Below are positions 40,730 to 53,180 of a stretch of DNA of 64,000 nt, piece after piece. The first letter of the stretch is position 1, and each line of letters starts with the position of its first letter. The stretch is from Hippophae tibetana (taxonomy: Eukaryota > Streptophyta > Magnoliopsida > Rosales > Elaeagnaceae), in assembly GCA_037013495.1 (NCBI GenBank), contig CM072805.1:37939169-38003168 (forward strand), written 5' to 3'. Below the pieces are notes generated by a model. The model did no database searches. It saw nothing but the letters and a program-made list of their open reading frames with translations, and was not told where the DNA came from. The translations under genes and the position numbers were made by a program.

Positions 40730-41636
40730 TATTGTGTTTGTTTAGAGAGAATGAAAAGGAATCAGAATTGATTCCTTCTATTTGTGTGTTTTGTTAGATT
40801 GAAAAATAAGTCAAGAATAAAATCGATTCTTAAACAAGAAGTAATTACAATTCAGTTTCCCTTTTTAGGAATCATGATTGCATTCTTATCTTAATATTTT
40901 TTTTCAATTTTACTTTAACCCCAAATATAACCCTAAACTCAAATCTCAAATTCCTAAATCCTAAATCTCAAAACCCTAAAAATTAAATCCTAAAACTCCA
41001 AACCCTAAAACCTAAATCTCAAAATCCAAAACATTAAACCCCAAACCCTAAATCCCTAAACCCTTAAACCTAAATTCTAAAACCCTAAACACTAAATCCC
41101 AAAACCCTAAAACCTAAATCCCCAAACCTTAAACCCCAACCCTCAAATCCCAAATCCCTAAATCCCTAAATCCTAAACCCTAAATCCAAAATCCTAAAAC
41201 CTAAATCCCAAATCCTAAAACCCTAAATCCTATTTAGAAAAATAATAATTTTAACCCTAAATCTTAACTCATAAATATAACCCTAAATCTCAAATCTCAA
41301 ATCTCAAACCTCAAAACCCTAAACCTTATTTAGAAAAATAATAATTTTGATAATATATTTTTTTAAGTAATAATTATTTAGGAAAATAATGATTTCAATA
41401 ATGTATTTTGTCTCACGAAAAAATAATAATTAAATTATATTATTTAAACTTTACTGAATATAAAGATATTAAGGTAATTTATAGTTTTTTTCATTTCATT
41501 CTAGTGGCAAACCAAACACTATAATAATGATTATTTCTTTGATTTCAGTGGTTAAACTAAAAAACATTGTTTCTTTTCTATTCTGATTCTAATTCTGATT
41601 TCGATTCTGATTTCATTCTTTGAACGAAACGCCACC
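40730..41636. mobile_element. PIF/Harbinger-like TIR element carrying telomere-like repeats
   Basis: The right end, read in reverse complement, is GGTGGCGTTTCGTTCAAAG followed by AATGAAATCAGAAT. The left end is TATTGTGTTTGTTTAGAG followed by AATGAAAAGGAATCAGAAT. Together they form an imperfect inverted repeat of about 35 bases. TAA flanks both sides (40727-40729 and 41637-41639), the three-base target preferred by PIF/Harbinger elements. No transposase is encoded. The interior is dominated by CCCTAAA-like repeats. Confidence 0.55.
40918..41328. repeat. Degenerate telomere-like (CCCTAAA)n tract
   Basis: About 410 bases consist of variants of CCCTAAA, CCTAAATC, CTCAAATC and AAACCCTAAA on the + strand, the C-rich form of the plant telomere unit TTTAGGG. 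A segment ATTTAGAAAAATAATAATTTT occurs twice, near 41230 and 41327. The tract is interstitial and heavily diverged, not a true chromosome end. Confidence 0.85.
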
Positions 41637-44600
41637 TAAAAATGTCAAGTTGTATTTCAAATCAACTTTATATGAATGTTTGAATGCAAAAGTTTGATAT
41701 GGTTTAAGATTATTTTTATTTTTTAAATTATTAAGGTGATTGACTTATAAAATAAATTGTACACCCACTTATCTAAAGTTTTTAACACATTAAATATATT
41801 AAATTAGATTGATATGTTGTTATAAATAAATAAATTAAAATAATAAAAAATAGTAAAATGTATATATAAGGTAAAAAAAAGTATAGCATAAACAATTTAT
41901 TTAATTTATTTTTGATTTTTTAGCTCTAAAAATTATATAAAATAATGCTCATAAAAATTACAATCATATAAATGATATTTAAATAATATTAAAAATAAAT
42001 TTAATATAATTTAATATTAAATAAATTGTTGTTAGATTGAATTTTTTTTAATAAGAAAATATAATAAATGAACACAAATGATGTTGCTCCTCTTGTTTTT
42101 CAAAAGCATGTTACAAATGAAGTTTCCATTTATTTTTAGTGGAACCAATAATGTGAAATAAGCGAGCCACGTTTTGCCTATCATTATTTATTGAAACGTG
42201 TCCACCTAGTTGGTTGGGTCATGTCCCACCTACTATGCCCCATCCTTCATTAATTACGGCTTTGTATTTTAAGGCCTGTGTTTATATATTTTTCTCTTTT
42301 TTTTAATAGCCTAGTACCAGTATTCTTAAAAGTTGACTTATACGTTAGAGGAATCAACCAATCAGGAATATTATTAGGCTCAAAATGTAAACTCAAATAC
42401 TCAATAGCCAATACCAGCTCCTATCAGAAAAATGAAAACAGCTAATTAGCTTGCTTATCTCAAACTTTGGTGGATCTTATTGCGGTTTATTAAACTACAT
42501 TCCTCTTCAAATTGACATAACCTCCCACGAATAACAGAGAATATAAATTAAAGGATAAGGTATCCTAAAAATCTCTAAAATAAGTTATTTATATTATTTA
42601 GTTTATATTAATTAATCTTTTATTCATAAAAAAATGTATTAATTAAAAATAAATAATATTATTTTAATAATATTTATTAAAATATTATTTTTATATGAAA
42701 CGATTAAAACGTTATTAAAATACAAATTTTTTTAAAAAAATAAAGATAAAATTTAATATAAATTTTTAAATAAAAAATCAACAATAATATTCAAACAAAA
42801 AGTTATTTAAATATATTTTTTAATTTTTTATACAAATTAAAAAATAATAAAATAAAATAAATAATAACAATTAATAAATATTAAAACTAATATTTATGAA
42901 TTTTTTCATATTCATTCGAATATTTAAATTTTAATTGTGTTTAATCAAATTATATAAAAATATAAAAAAAAATTAATAGAATAATTATTAAAATTATATT
43001 ATTTATATTTTATAAATAAATAATATTATTTTTAATATAAAAAAATGTGATATTTTTCCTAAATTAAAAAGGAGTCGCCACATGTTATCATAGCCTCGTA
43101 CACAGAAGCAAGTTTCTATCCGCATATATAAGAGGACAAAACTATTGCTTCGAGTTTTCTTTTTGCTCGTAATACTATTTCAATTTTGATTTGTTTAATA
43201 AAAAAAATTAATTTAATTGCTATTTTATTATAAAATTTTATCGAAACATTGACACACGTTGTGTATATATATTTTTATATTATAAGAAAAATATTTTTTT
43301 ACAGATTAAAAAATAATATATATATATATATATATATGTATGTATTTATTTCTTTATAATGCAAAAAAAAAAACTAATTATACAGTTGAGTTATATAAAA
43401 ACATGAGAAAAAAAATCGTACTAACTCACTTATTTTAACTTAAACGTTGCCCTTCAAGTTAACAAAATGAGAGAAGTGGAAATCTCTATATTTGGATAGT
43501 GCGAAAGATATTTTTAAATATTTAAGTAATGACTATATATATACATAAGTGGGGCATATTTATATACTCTTGGAACATGTAAGTCGATTATTTATAAATA
43601 AGAGCATTCGCACAATTTTCTGGAAAATCATTTTTATATATAAAATAAAATTCAAATGTGATAAAACCAAACTATACTTGGTAGATGATGACTTGTACGA
43701 TGGGCGACTGATCACGGTGGTTTTCGAAAAATATTGGGAAATGTTTAACTACATTTTTTTTATTTCTATTTTAAGATGATATCATATATATATAGAATAT
43801 AATTTTTAGTTATATTAAAATAAAATTATAGAGATGGAATTATGTGAATTTATTACTTAAAAATATTTAAAATTTTATTTATGGGTGTTTATAGTCCAAT
43901 TTAATTTTTAAAAAGATTAAAAATTGGATAAATTCATTAAAAAATTCATAATCAAGTCAACTAAAATTGAAATGATCCTATAATTTGTTCCAATTTTTGA
44001 AAAAAATTATTTGTGTGAAATGAATGTAATAAATACATTTTGAATGACTATTAATAAACCAAAATGATAAAGATAAAGTGGTTTCGCATGTAAGTATTAT
44101 CAAGAAGCTTTCTAACTTAAACCTTAGATTGTTCTAAATTATTTTTCAAAATTCAAACGCAAAATAAAAAACTGGTGAGCATCAAAACAATGTGCCTTTA
44201 ACATGTAAGTGAAATACCTTATTATTAGATCATATGCATTTATCTAAAATATTATTAAAAAATAATATATGTTTTGGTGAAATGTTTTGGTTCTGTTAAA
44301 AATAGTTATAAATCTTATTTAATTAGATCAAATCATTTGATCATATAAATCATTCAAATTGATTCAAATCAATGTGATTTTTTTATTTGTTTTGAAATTC
44401 TTAGTCTCATAATTGTTAGATGTAACAATTAGAGGTGGTTTAGGCATATTTTCTAACATTTTGCTTGCTTGTACCGGATGACACATGAAAAACTTGTTGA
44501 TGCATATATTATCAGAAATAGACTAGCAATGTAGATACAATAATGGTAACGGTGGTGGTGGTGGTGTTTATAGTTTTTGATCAAATACTAACAAAGATAG

Positions 44601-44695
44601 TAAAATTGATGACAATTTTTTTCAATATAAAATAATATTCAACTTTTTTCTTTTTGTCTTCTATTATTGAGTTTTAAGTGTTAAAATTATATGTG
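41637..44695. other. AT-rich intergenic region
   Basis: No gene is supported. Two promoter-looking islands, 42160-42380 (ACGT cores, CCAAT) and 43075-43160 (with a TATATAAGAGG element), have no gene after them. A TA microsatellite lies at 43316-43337, and the open frame at 43549-43779 lacks any recognisable feature. Confidence 0.5.
43316..43337. repeat. (TA)n microsatellite
   Basis: Eleven uninterrupted TA/AT units in an AT-rich background. Confidence 0.85.
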
Positions 44696-44700
44696 AGTGG

Positions 44701-46558
44701 TTTTGGTGTGAATCACTCAATTAGATAGCTATGAAAATCTTAAATTTAGGAATCATTCCATTCAAGGGTCAAACATGATTTTGGGCATAAACTTTGTAAA
44801 ATAGCTTCTTAAAATATTTTCTTATATTTCCACAAATTGTACCTAGTTTTATGGGGAAAAGAGAGTCACATTTAACATGGTATCAAAGCAGGTTCTTAGG
44901 GTTTCTTATTTTTTATCAAACAAGGATCAATTTTGCCCGATTTTCATGGCTAACTCCATCAAAAACAACCTTGAAAATCTAACATTAAAAATGACGGAGG
45001 TTTTGTCAAAAGTTCACACATCTTTCTCTCCTATCGTTTATTCCCCAATGGTTCCAATCAGTATCAAGTTGGATGATTCCAACTATGGATTATGGTCCCA
45101 GGTTGTTGAGATATACATCTCAAGAAAAAGACAAATTGGGATACATTAATGAAGATTACCCCCAACCACCAGAAATCGACCCCTTCTTTCATAAGTGGTG
45201 CACTAAGAATGCCATGGTGAAAGGCCAGTTGATCAATTCCATGGACCATTCATTGATCGGGAACTTTATTCTACTACCACAACTAACTTTGATGAAACTG
45301 ACACCTCAAAGGTATACAAACTTAGCCATTGTGTATCTCGAATGAAACAAGTTGAGGATCTATAGAGAAATACTATAACGATCTATAGGGTTTATGACGA
45401 GAGATTGATTTTTGTCAACCTAATCTAATGAAATATGCAATTGACATTAAAAGCTACAACTACATTGTACAAGATGAATGAGTATACACTTTTCTTGATA
45501 GACTAGATGATTGATTGTATCATATATGGAGTGTTGTTCTTCACTTGAAGCCTTTCCCTTCAATTGAGAAAGCATATGCTCACGTTCGAAAGAAAGATCT
45601 TTGACAATCTATGATGATATCAGGCACAAAAGTAGTGCCTAGTGGTGTTGTTATGGCCATCAAAGACGTGAAATCTAGCCAGTCAAAAAAAATTGGGTCT
45701 TCCTTACGACCCAAAAGTCATTATAATAGGAATAAGTTCACTCATTGTGGGAGTACAAAGCATATTTGGGGAACTTGTTTTAAATTATATGGCTACCTAG
45801 ATTGGTGGCATGAATTACAATTCCGAAAGAAACAAGATTCTCATGCATCTAAAGTTTTTCTAGGATAAGCGGTGGGGGTCATGGCTGAATCTCAACTCTC
45901 TCTTATTCTCGTGGCTAAATCTTCTATCTCAACTTAGATTAAGGTAATTGTGGTAAAAAAAATTACAGCTTAACTACACATAATGATGGTGCCTGGATTA
46001 TCAACTTCGCAACGGATCATGTGACATTTGATCCAAATGATTTTTCCAACAAAACTCAACCATGTAGGACTTGCATTGCCAATGCCAAGAGGTTAGTCTT
46101 CCTCCTGAGTCTACAATGAATTTATTTTGTGATAACAAAACTACCATTAACATATCTCATAACCCAATTCAACATAACTGCACCAAGCATGTGGAGATAG
46201 ATCAACATTTCATAAAACAAAATCTGGAAAAGAAGATCATTCAGTTCCCTTTTGTTAAATCTGAAGATCAGTTAACTCATATCCTTACCAAGAAATTTTC
46301 TAGCAGAAATTTCAATGACTCACTTGACAAGTTAGGTGTTAGAGATATCTACACACTAACTTGAGGGGAGTGTTGACATGAATCACTCAATTAAATAACT
46401 ATTAACATCTTAGATTTAGGAATCACTCCATTCGAAAGTCAAACATGATTTTATACATAAACTTTGCAAAATAGATTCTTAAAATAGTTTATTGTATTTT
46501 TATAAATTGTACCTATTTTTATGAAATTAAATAAGAAAAAGAGAATCATATTTTGACA
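44701..46558 (+). mobile_element. Internally deleted Ty1/Copia retrotransposon
   Basis: A 5' LTR (about 44701-44877) and a 3' LTR (46371-46558) are clearly homologous but many substitutions apart. They are flanked by AGTGG on both sides (44696-44700 and 46559-46563), a clean five-base target duplication. TGGTATCAAAGCAGG directly after the 5' LTR is the tRNA-iMet primer-binding site, and TTGAGGGGAG before the 3' LTR is the polypurine tract. Only about 1.5 kb of interior remains. The family is close to the younger element at 54-60 kb. Confidence 0.9.
45047..46364 (+). pseudogene. Copia gag/pol remnant with most of pol deleted
   Basis: Gag sequence appears with several frameshifts: LDDSNYGLWSQVVEIYIS near 45070, then NAMVKGQLINSMD near 45210. 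A zinc knuckle of type CxxxTKHxxxxC follows near 45750, with its first Cys of the usual CxxC pair altered. The protease active-site region is degenerate near 46000 (the DSGATDH motif is not intact). At about 46080 the sequence jumps straight to the RNase H C-terminus (NLFCDNKTTINISHNPIQH onwards) and the Copia tail ending DIYTLT. Integrase, reverse transcriptase and most of RNase H are missing. The element cannot move by itself. Confidence 0.88.
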
Positions 46559-49068
46559 AGTGGTACAATCAATATAACTATGATATTAAAATGCTTTATT
46601 TTATAAGAAACTTAAGTAAATAACTAGTACTAAAAATTAAATATATCGTATTAATAAATTAACAAAACTATATATCAAATTGATAAATAAAATAAAAAAC
46701 TATACTTGTATGAGGTTGGCATATGTATCATTTCATAAGATGTGAATATGATGTAACTATTTGTTTGTTTGTGAGTAGTGCTTCGATTCTCTTTTACATT
46801 AATGTAGTTAGTAAATTAACCAATACATATGAAATTAAGTTGAAGTAGTTCTCTATCTTTCACCTCAATACAGATTCAACATGATTCAAATTAATCCTAA
46901 CTCTCAAATTATATCAACTCGTTTGATGAATGGATTGATTGATTACTTGACTAGTTGATCACCTATTTTCAATTATTTATTTTTTTAATTTAATTTGATG
47001 AGATGCATTTTCAATGGGAAATGGCCCATGGGACAAACCCATATAATAAAAATGTGCGGACATATATTTCCAAACAAGAGTTAAGTTCACTAGTGAGCTC
47101 TAAGCCACATATTTCGAAATGATTGTTCAAGTATCGGTCTGTAAAACCAATCGTTAGTAGTTAGAGGCTTATATTATTTAATTCAAAAAAATTTGATTTA
47201 TCATTGAATTAATTTTAAATTGAATACTTTTAAAATTGATAGGATCAAATCAGATCAATTTTAGTTTGATAAATAAATGCAATCCCAATTTGCTACTCTC
47301 ACATGAGTATACGTTCATAATAGTGTAGAAAACATCATTCATAATTCATTTGGGCTTCATTCCTACGAACTTGCTATTATAAGTATCACAGGCCCAAGCT
47401 GAATTAAAATTAATTGAAAATGAACCTTTATATAGTGATGAATTTTCTAATTTGGATTTTAAAAACTTGAGAAAAGTGCACTATATAAATTTATTTATTT
47501 TATAAAAAATACTTTAATGAATTTAATTTAAAATAATCAACTTTAAATCTTCTTTGTTTTTAAAAAATAGAGAGTGCACCATCAGATACTATGTAGATAA
47601 TGTTATATGGAGAGAAAATGAAGTGAATTATTTGAAAGTTACTGTAATAGAATTTTAACAAAATAAAAAAATTTAGTATGTGATCATCCCTTCAAATTTA
47701 GATGTAAAATGAGTTATCCAATTAGATATCATATATCATTAAATGTTTTTAATATACCTATAGTTTAAAGTCATCACATCTTATTTAAATTTCATCTCAT
47801 TTAGTTTCATTACATTTAAAGTCATCTCTAATTGATTCATAATTTTATAAATAATAAATTTTTTTTATTTCTTATATTTTTACTTGTCTTAACTAGGTTT
47901 TATTTAGAACAAATGAGATATCTTAACATATATCATCCTAAAATTCTAAATCATCTAAAAATAAATGAGATAAGATAAATTCATAAAATTAATAGATTAT
48001 ATTCCAAATTAATGAAACATCTCACACAATTTACGCTTCTATCCTGAAAATTCTCTATATTGTATTATGAGGTAAACAATCATGTGATTAAAAATACACC
48101 TTGATGATTAAGCCATCGTCCAACATTCATTGTTGGAACACATATGACTATAACTTGTTAATCATGTGGCAAAGCAAATATGTTTTGACTCTTGAGCTAA
48201 ACGAGACTCAAATAGACATAATAGATCAAAGAGTACTAAAATAAGGGCCTCTAATAATGCATAAATAATGTAGTTTTAGACTCAATTATTAGTTGGATTT
48301 CACGTCTTGAAATAGAGGCCCAACGATTGTTTGAAAATGGCCCAACAAATTTACTTGTGTGGTGCATATTTTAAATGAAGCCTTGAAAATGAAGGACCAT
48401 ATGGTGAGAAATAGAGTACAATGCCATGGTCCGTGACCGTGACACTGTAGAAGTACGGAAAATAATGGTTTTTTTGTTTTGTTTTGTGATAATTGACATG
48501 TGTACTTGTGTAGTTCATAAGCATACGTTACACACAAGTTAGTTATAATATAGTTATGGAGTTGTTTGATTAATTTTTTAGGTGAAACATCTTATTTAAT
48601 ACTTGGTAGGCCATGATGCAATTGTTGATGGATATAAAAATTCATTCATTTTGTTTATTATGAATTTGTGAGGTGTATTTTGTAGTAATTTTCAGAATAA
48701 GTACAAAAACCAAATACAAAACATAAATGATATATCGTGTAGTTTTGTAGCCTGTTATTTATGTGTTTGATTCTTTTTGCTATGTGCGGATAAAGACTAT
48801 TGTTATTCCATAGTTGTATTGATTTTCTTTATTTTGTTAACACGAATGGAAAATTATTTAGGAAGTTAGACAATGAAATTTTAATAAAAATGAATATTAT
48901 AATTAGATTTTTTTATTTTCATTGATTCGAAACTCACACTACAATACATTTTTAAAAGGTAAGTTTTAAGTTTTTTTTTATATTTATTTCTCTATTAAGA
49001 TCATGACTTTGCTATTTTTAATAACAATTTTACCTAGAAGTGAAAAAACCATGCATAAAAATAAGAAA

Positions 49069-49088
49069 TATATATATATATATATATT
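49069..49088. repeat. (TA)n microsatellite
   Basis: Ten uninterrupted AT/TA units. Confidence 0.8.
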
Positions 49089-49633
49089 ATTATGTAATAA
49101 GTGTATTTTATATTTATTAAGAAAGATATTAGTATAATATTTACAAATAATACGATATTTATCTTCTTTTTAGATTAAATTTGTATATAATATTAGAATT
49201 TAAATTAATTAATGAGTTAAGTAAAAAAACAATGAACTTCCAAAAAAAATACATATGACTTGTAAAAATGAATAAAGACAATTGATATAAATATAATTAA
49301 AATAAATTAAAAATACAAAATATTAGGTTAAATTACTCACAATTTGAGGAGATATTAGTGTATAGAAAGAGTGTTTACATTGATTAAAAAAAATATTAGT
49401 ATAATATGTACAATTACAATGAGACATATCTTCTTGGAAAGTAACCTTTTAAGATTTAATAACTCGTGTTACTTATACATTATACTAAATTTACATATTA
49501 GGTAAAAAAAACTTCAAGTATCTTCTAAAAAAATAAAATGGGTTTTGTAAAAAAAAAAACAAGTATCAATCTAAATAAAATATAATGAAATAAAATAAAT
49601 TAAAAAAATACAAAATGATAGTAATTTTATATA

Positions 49634-49875
49634 GGTTAAAAGTGCATAATTAATTCCTAAATTTTAACTAAATTTATATATAACTTTCCAAATTTTTAAA
49701 ATATACAATTTGATCTTAAATTTTTAAAACTTCACACATAGGTTTTTAAACTTTTAAATCCTACAATTTAGTCTTTAAATTTTTAAAAATTTAAGGACTA
49801 AAATATAAATTTTAAAATTTTGAAGATTTATGTATGAATTTTGTTAAAATTTAAATACAAACAATGCACTTTAGC
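49634..49875. mobile_element. MITE-like foldback element
   Basis: The left end (GGTTAAAAGTGCATAATT) and the reverse complement of the right end (AGCTAAAGTGCATTGTTT) match over about 50 bases, sharing AAAGTGCAT, TAAATTTTAAC and AAATT in the same order. The 242-bp unit is AT-rich and non-coding. Confidence 0.6.
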
Positions 49876-51374
49876 TTCTCATATAATAATAAAGTTCATA
49901 TATTTGTCAATAAAATTTAATAAAAAAGAATAATTTATTATTACTTTTTTTTAATACAATTTTTTTCATGTTGTTATTGCAAAATGGATTATATAAAGAT
50001 AAAATATCAAATTTGAATGTAATTTACAATAAAATATTATTTATTAATTAAAATAATATTATTTAGGTGAGGATAAAATAAAAATAAAAATTCAAAAAAA
50101 ATAATAACACACCAAGGTATTGGAATGGTTGTTAATTGACAAAAATAATATTCAAAATAAAAAAACTAACCTTCTACTTATGAACTCACTTGCAAATGGC
50201 ACAATAAGTTTAATAAAAAAAACTTTAAAAAATAATTTTATTATTCTTCAATCTTTTTTCTAAAAATAACATAATACAAAAACATTATTATTAAATTATA
50301 AAATTAAACTATTCAAATAATCTAATTTAAATAATTATAATGTAAAAGGGAAAAGGAAAACAATTGTATCTAATTAATTGATGGTTCAAATATTTGTTTC
50401 TTTTGTGGGTTTATAAGTTCATTCGCTTACAATAAAAAGAAGGGAAAAAAGAGAGAGAAGAAGAATGAAGAAAAGGAAAAGATGAAATTTTGTTTAACTT
50501 AATTGAATTAACTTATTAGCGAAACGCATATTATGATATGTAATTTAACTTTCGCCATATCTTTGTCCATAAGAATACTTTGGCTGTAAATCGTGAAAAA
50601 GCGCATCATGCTACTAAGGAAAACATTCTAGCCTTTTGGGGTTGTGGGCTTGTAGACAATCGCTGGATTAAAACTTTGAGGTGCTATACTTATTGTTTAT
50701 AGCAAAAATTACATTTATTTATTATTCTATAGTTAAATTTTATTATTATTAAAAAGAATCACATTTTTTATTATTAAAAAGAATTTTCTTTTTTACGGTC
50801 ATTTATAAATATCAAAAGACTAAATGATAATAAAATAAATAAATATAATAATTAATTATCAATTTTAAAATAAGATGATTATTATGTATTTTTTTTCTTT
50901 CTAAAATATAAAAGTGTCTATCTCTTGTGATTTTATAAAGCTTCACTCGCTTTACGACCCTTAAAAAAAATTGTTTTAACTTAAATTTAATAAACTTATT
51001 ACAGGAAAGTAGGAAACGCATGTCATGTATTTTTTGCTCATCTGGGCTCTCTTTTATAATGTACACTTACACGTACGCATAATAGAGAGAAAGAGATCAT
51101 TCATGCAAGTAAAGCAACATCATGAGAAGTTAGACCAACTAATTCTTGTGATCTCAACATGCCTCTTGAACCTGGATTCAAGAACCCCCTTGATTACTGA
51201 AACTATAAATTAAAGCTGGTTAGTTCCTAATCTAGCCATTAGTATAAAGTAGACATTGCTAGCTAGCAGTTTTATACACACATTACAGATTCTCTATCTA
51301 AAAAGAAAATAAAGAGATAGAGTGGCTACAATTTGTGAGTGTATATAATTATAATAAAAACGACACAAAAAGAT

Positions 51375-51575
51375 ATGGGCAGCCTTAAAAAGAATGGGAT
51401 GAGCTTCTTTCAAATGCCTCTACACTACCCAAAATACACAAAGAAGGACTACCATGACATGCCAGAGTGGAAGCTTGATCAACTTCTAGCCGAGTATGGC
51501 CTTTCTGCTAATGGTGACTATTACTCTTACAAGAGAGACTTCATTATCGGTGCCTTATTCTGGTCTCCTAACTAA
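51375..51575 (+). CDS. Small DUF7722-type plant protein
   Basis: An intronless frame encodes 66 aa with ATG at 51375. The core FQMPLHYPKYTKKDYHDMPEWKLDQLLAEYGL is characteristic of small plant proteins grouped as DUF7722: the MPLHYP box, the MPEWK(L/V)D box, then a C-terminal KRDFIIGALFW end. There is no signal peptide and no membrane segment. Function in the family is unknown. A TATAAAG at 51243, about 130 bases upstream, gives a plausible promoter. It stands alone between transposon-rich flanks and shows no damage. Confidence in the gene is good; the family name rests on memory of the motifs. Confidence 0.78.
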   Translation: MGSLKKNGMSFFQMPLHYPKYTKKDYHDMPEWKLDQLLAEYGLSANGDYYSYKRDFIIGALFWSPN

Positions 51576-51683
51576 TGCAGCAATAACAAACTGTTGTGAT
51601 TAATTAAAAATAATATTAAATTTATTAATCAAAATAAGATGTGTTTAATTTAGAAGAAAATTCATTGAATGTGGTTACCATAT

Positions 51684-52149
51684 TGTTAAAGATAAATGTG
51701 TCTAAACTTGTTTAAATAAAAAAATAGAAAAATTAGATAGCCTAATTTTATTGAATAAAAAAATGTTTGTCATATGAAATGGAAACTTGAAAACTATAAA
51801 TATGAGTTCATTTTTTCATTGTTAATTATCCTAAAAATAGATAAAAAACTTATATGATAAGTTTTTGAGTGAGAGAATTTTGTGTGACAATTCTCTTGGG
51901 TTTGTAATTGTTCTTGTTTTTTTGAGTGTGTAAGAAAATTATCGAGAATGTGGTTGTAACAATTTTTCACATATTAAATTTCTTTCTTTGGTTGTCTTTT
52001 GACAACGAAAATGATTTTTCTTCAATTTAGAGTTTTCATTATAATTTTTGTATTATGTATTCTCTATTTCTCTGTTATTGATATTCTTTTGAAGAGAATC
52101 TTGAGAGAAAGAATTCATGATTATACGATTTGACCCAAATTTTCTAACA
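51684..52149 (+). mobile_element. Candidate solo LTR
   Basis: The segment begins TGTTAAAG, ends TTTTCTAACA and has a TATA element (AACTATAAATATGAG near 51794), followed by a T-rich stretch like an LTR R/U5 region. The flanking pentamers do not match (CATAT left, CAAAC right), so this remains a candidate. Confidence 0.4.
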
Positions 52150-53180
52150 CAAACATACTAAATCATAATACAAGTCATGATCTCTTCATGGGTTGTAATT
52201 ATTTATACGTTGTAATTGTTAATAAACAATTACATATGTTATAAGAGACATATTATTTTAGAAATTCATAATTTATCAAAAAATTGTAATCTAATTTGAT
52301 TGATTGTATAACATTCTTTAAATAGGTTATTTATTTGGACCAAAGAAGTTTAAGAACAATAAATTTTATTTGGACCTGCAGCATACCATGCCTATCAAAA
52401 GGGTTCCCCAAAAAGAAAAGTTTACGGCATAGATGAGACTTGAGAGTGCGATAAATGGAAAAGGTCTTGACGAGGAACTGAATTGCATTGACGCTCTAAG
52501 GGCTCATAAAGATGGGTTTTGGGGTATTTGCGACTTAACAAAAGTACAGTTAAAGATGCATTAAAGTGGGCTAATTCAAAAGCACTGAACTTTAAAAGCT
52601 TGAAGCCAGTTGTTTCCATGGACCAAATTAATCGAAAGTAAAACTGGGTTGGGTACTTGGGTCTGTTAGTGATCTTAACAATTAGAATGGGCCGGGTTGG
52701 TTGTCAGATATTTTGGGGCAACGTTTGACTTTAGTAGGATGCAAATGTCAATGTGACGTTATATCGATAATATCACTTCTTTTATATATTAAATATATAT
52801 CGAAATATAATGTATATATATATATATATATATTTTTATTAAATTATCATGAAAATATTTAAAAATATAGATAATATCAATAAAATATCATCGTTGTTAA
52901 AATGCTGTTTAATGTCTTCTTTTTTTACTAAAATGTCATAGATAATGTAGATATTGTCGTTAAAATATCGGACAAAATATTAAAATATAAGTTTTTGATT
53001 TTTTTTATGAGTAATTATTTTAATTCAATTTTTTCTCACTTTTGAAATAAATAATATAATCTTTCTTTTTTTAGCATGCTTGTTATATATATACAAGTAC
53101 TTTTTAAAATAAATAATAAATAAATTTTATTTTTATACTATAAAATTTATCTTATTGTTAGGTATGTTATGTGTATAGAG
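52150..53180. other. Intergenic region
   Basis: A less AT-rich block at 52380-52740 has no frame I recognise on either strand. The remainder is AT-rich, with a TA microsatellite near 52813-52832. Confidence 0.45.

Larger units (their letters stand above)
46564..51374. other. AT-rich intergenic region with a MITE
   Basis: About 4.8 kb without a supportable gene. It includes a foldback element at 49634-49875, a TA microsatellite at 49069-49088 and a purine-rich (GA) stretch near 50440-50485. The minus-strand open frame at 48289-48537 has no recognisable feature. The last 150 bases hold the promoter of the small gene that follows, with TATAAAG at 51243. Confidence 0.5.

Noticed and set aside
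43075..43160. Promoter-like island with TATATAAGAGG
   Set aside because: No gene follows on that strand within several kilobases, so a functional promoter cannot be supported.
48289..48537. 82-codon minus-strand open frame
   Set aside because: No motif, no splice context and no similarity that I recognise; length is within chance expectation.
52422..52619. 65-codon minus-strand open frame in a less AT-rich block
   Set aside because: No recognisable domain or splice partners; kept only as an unexplained block.
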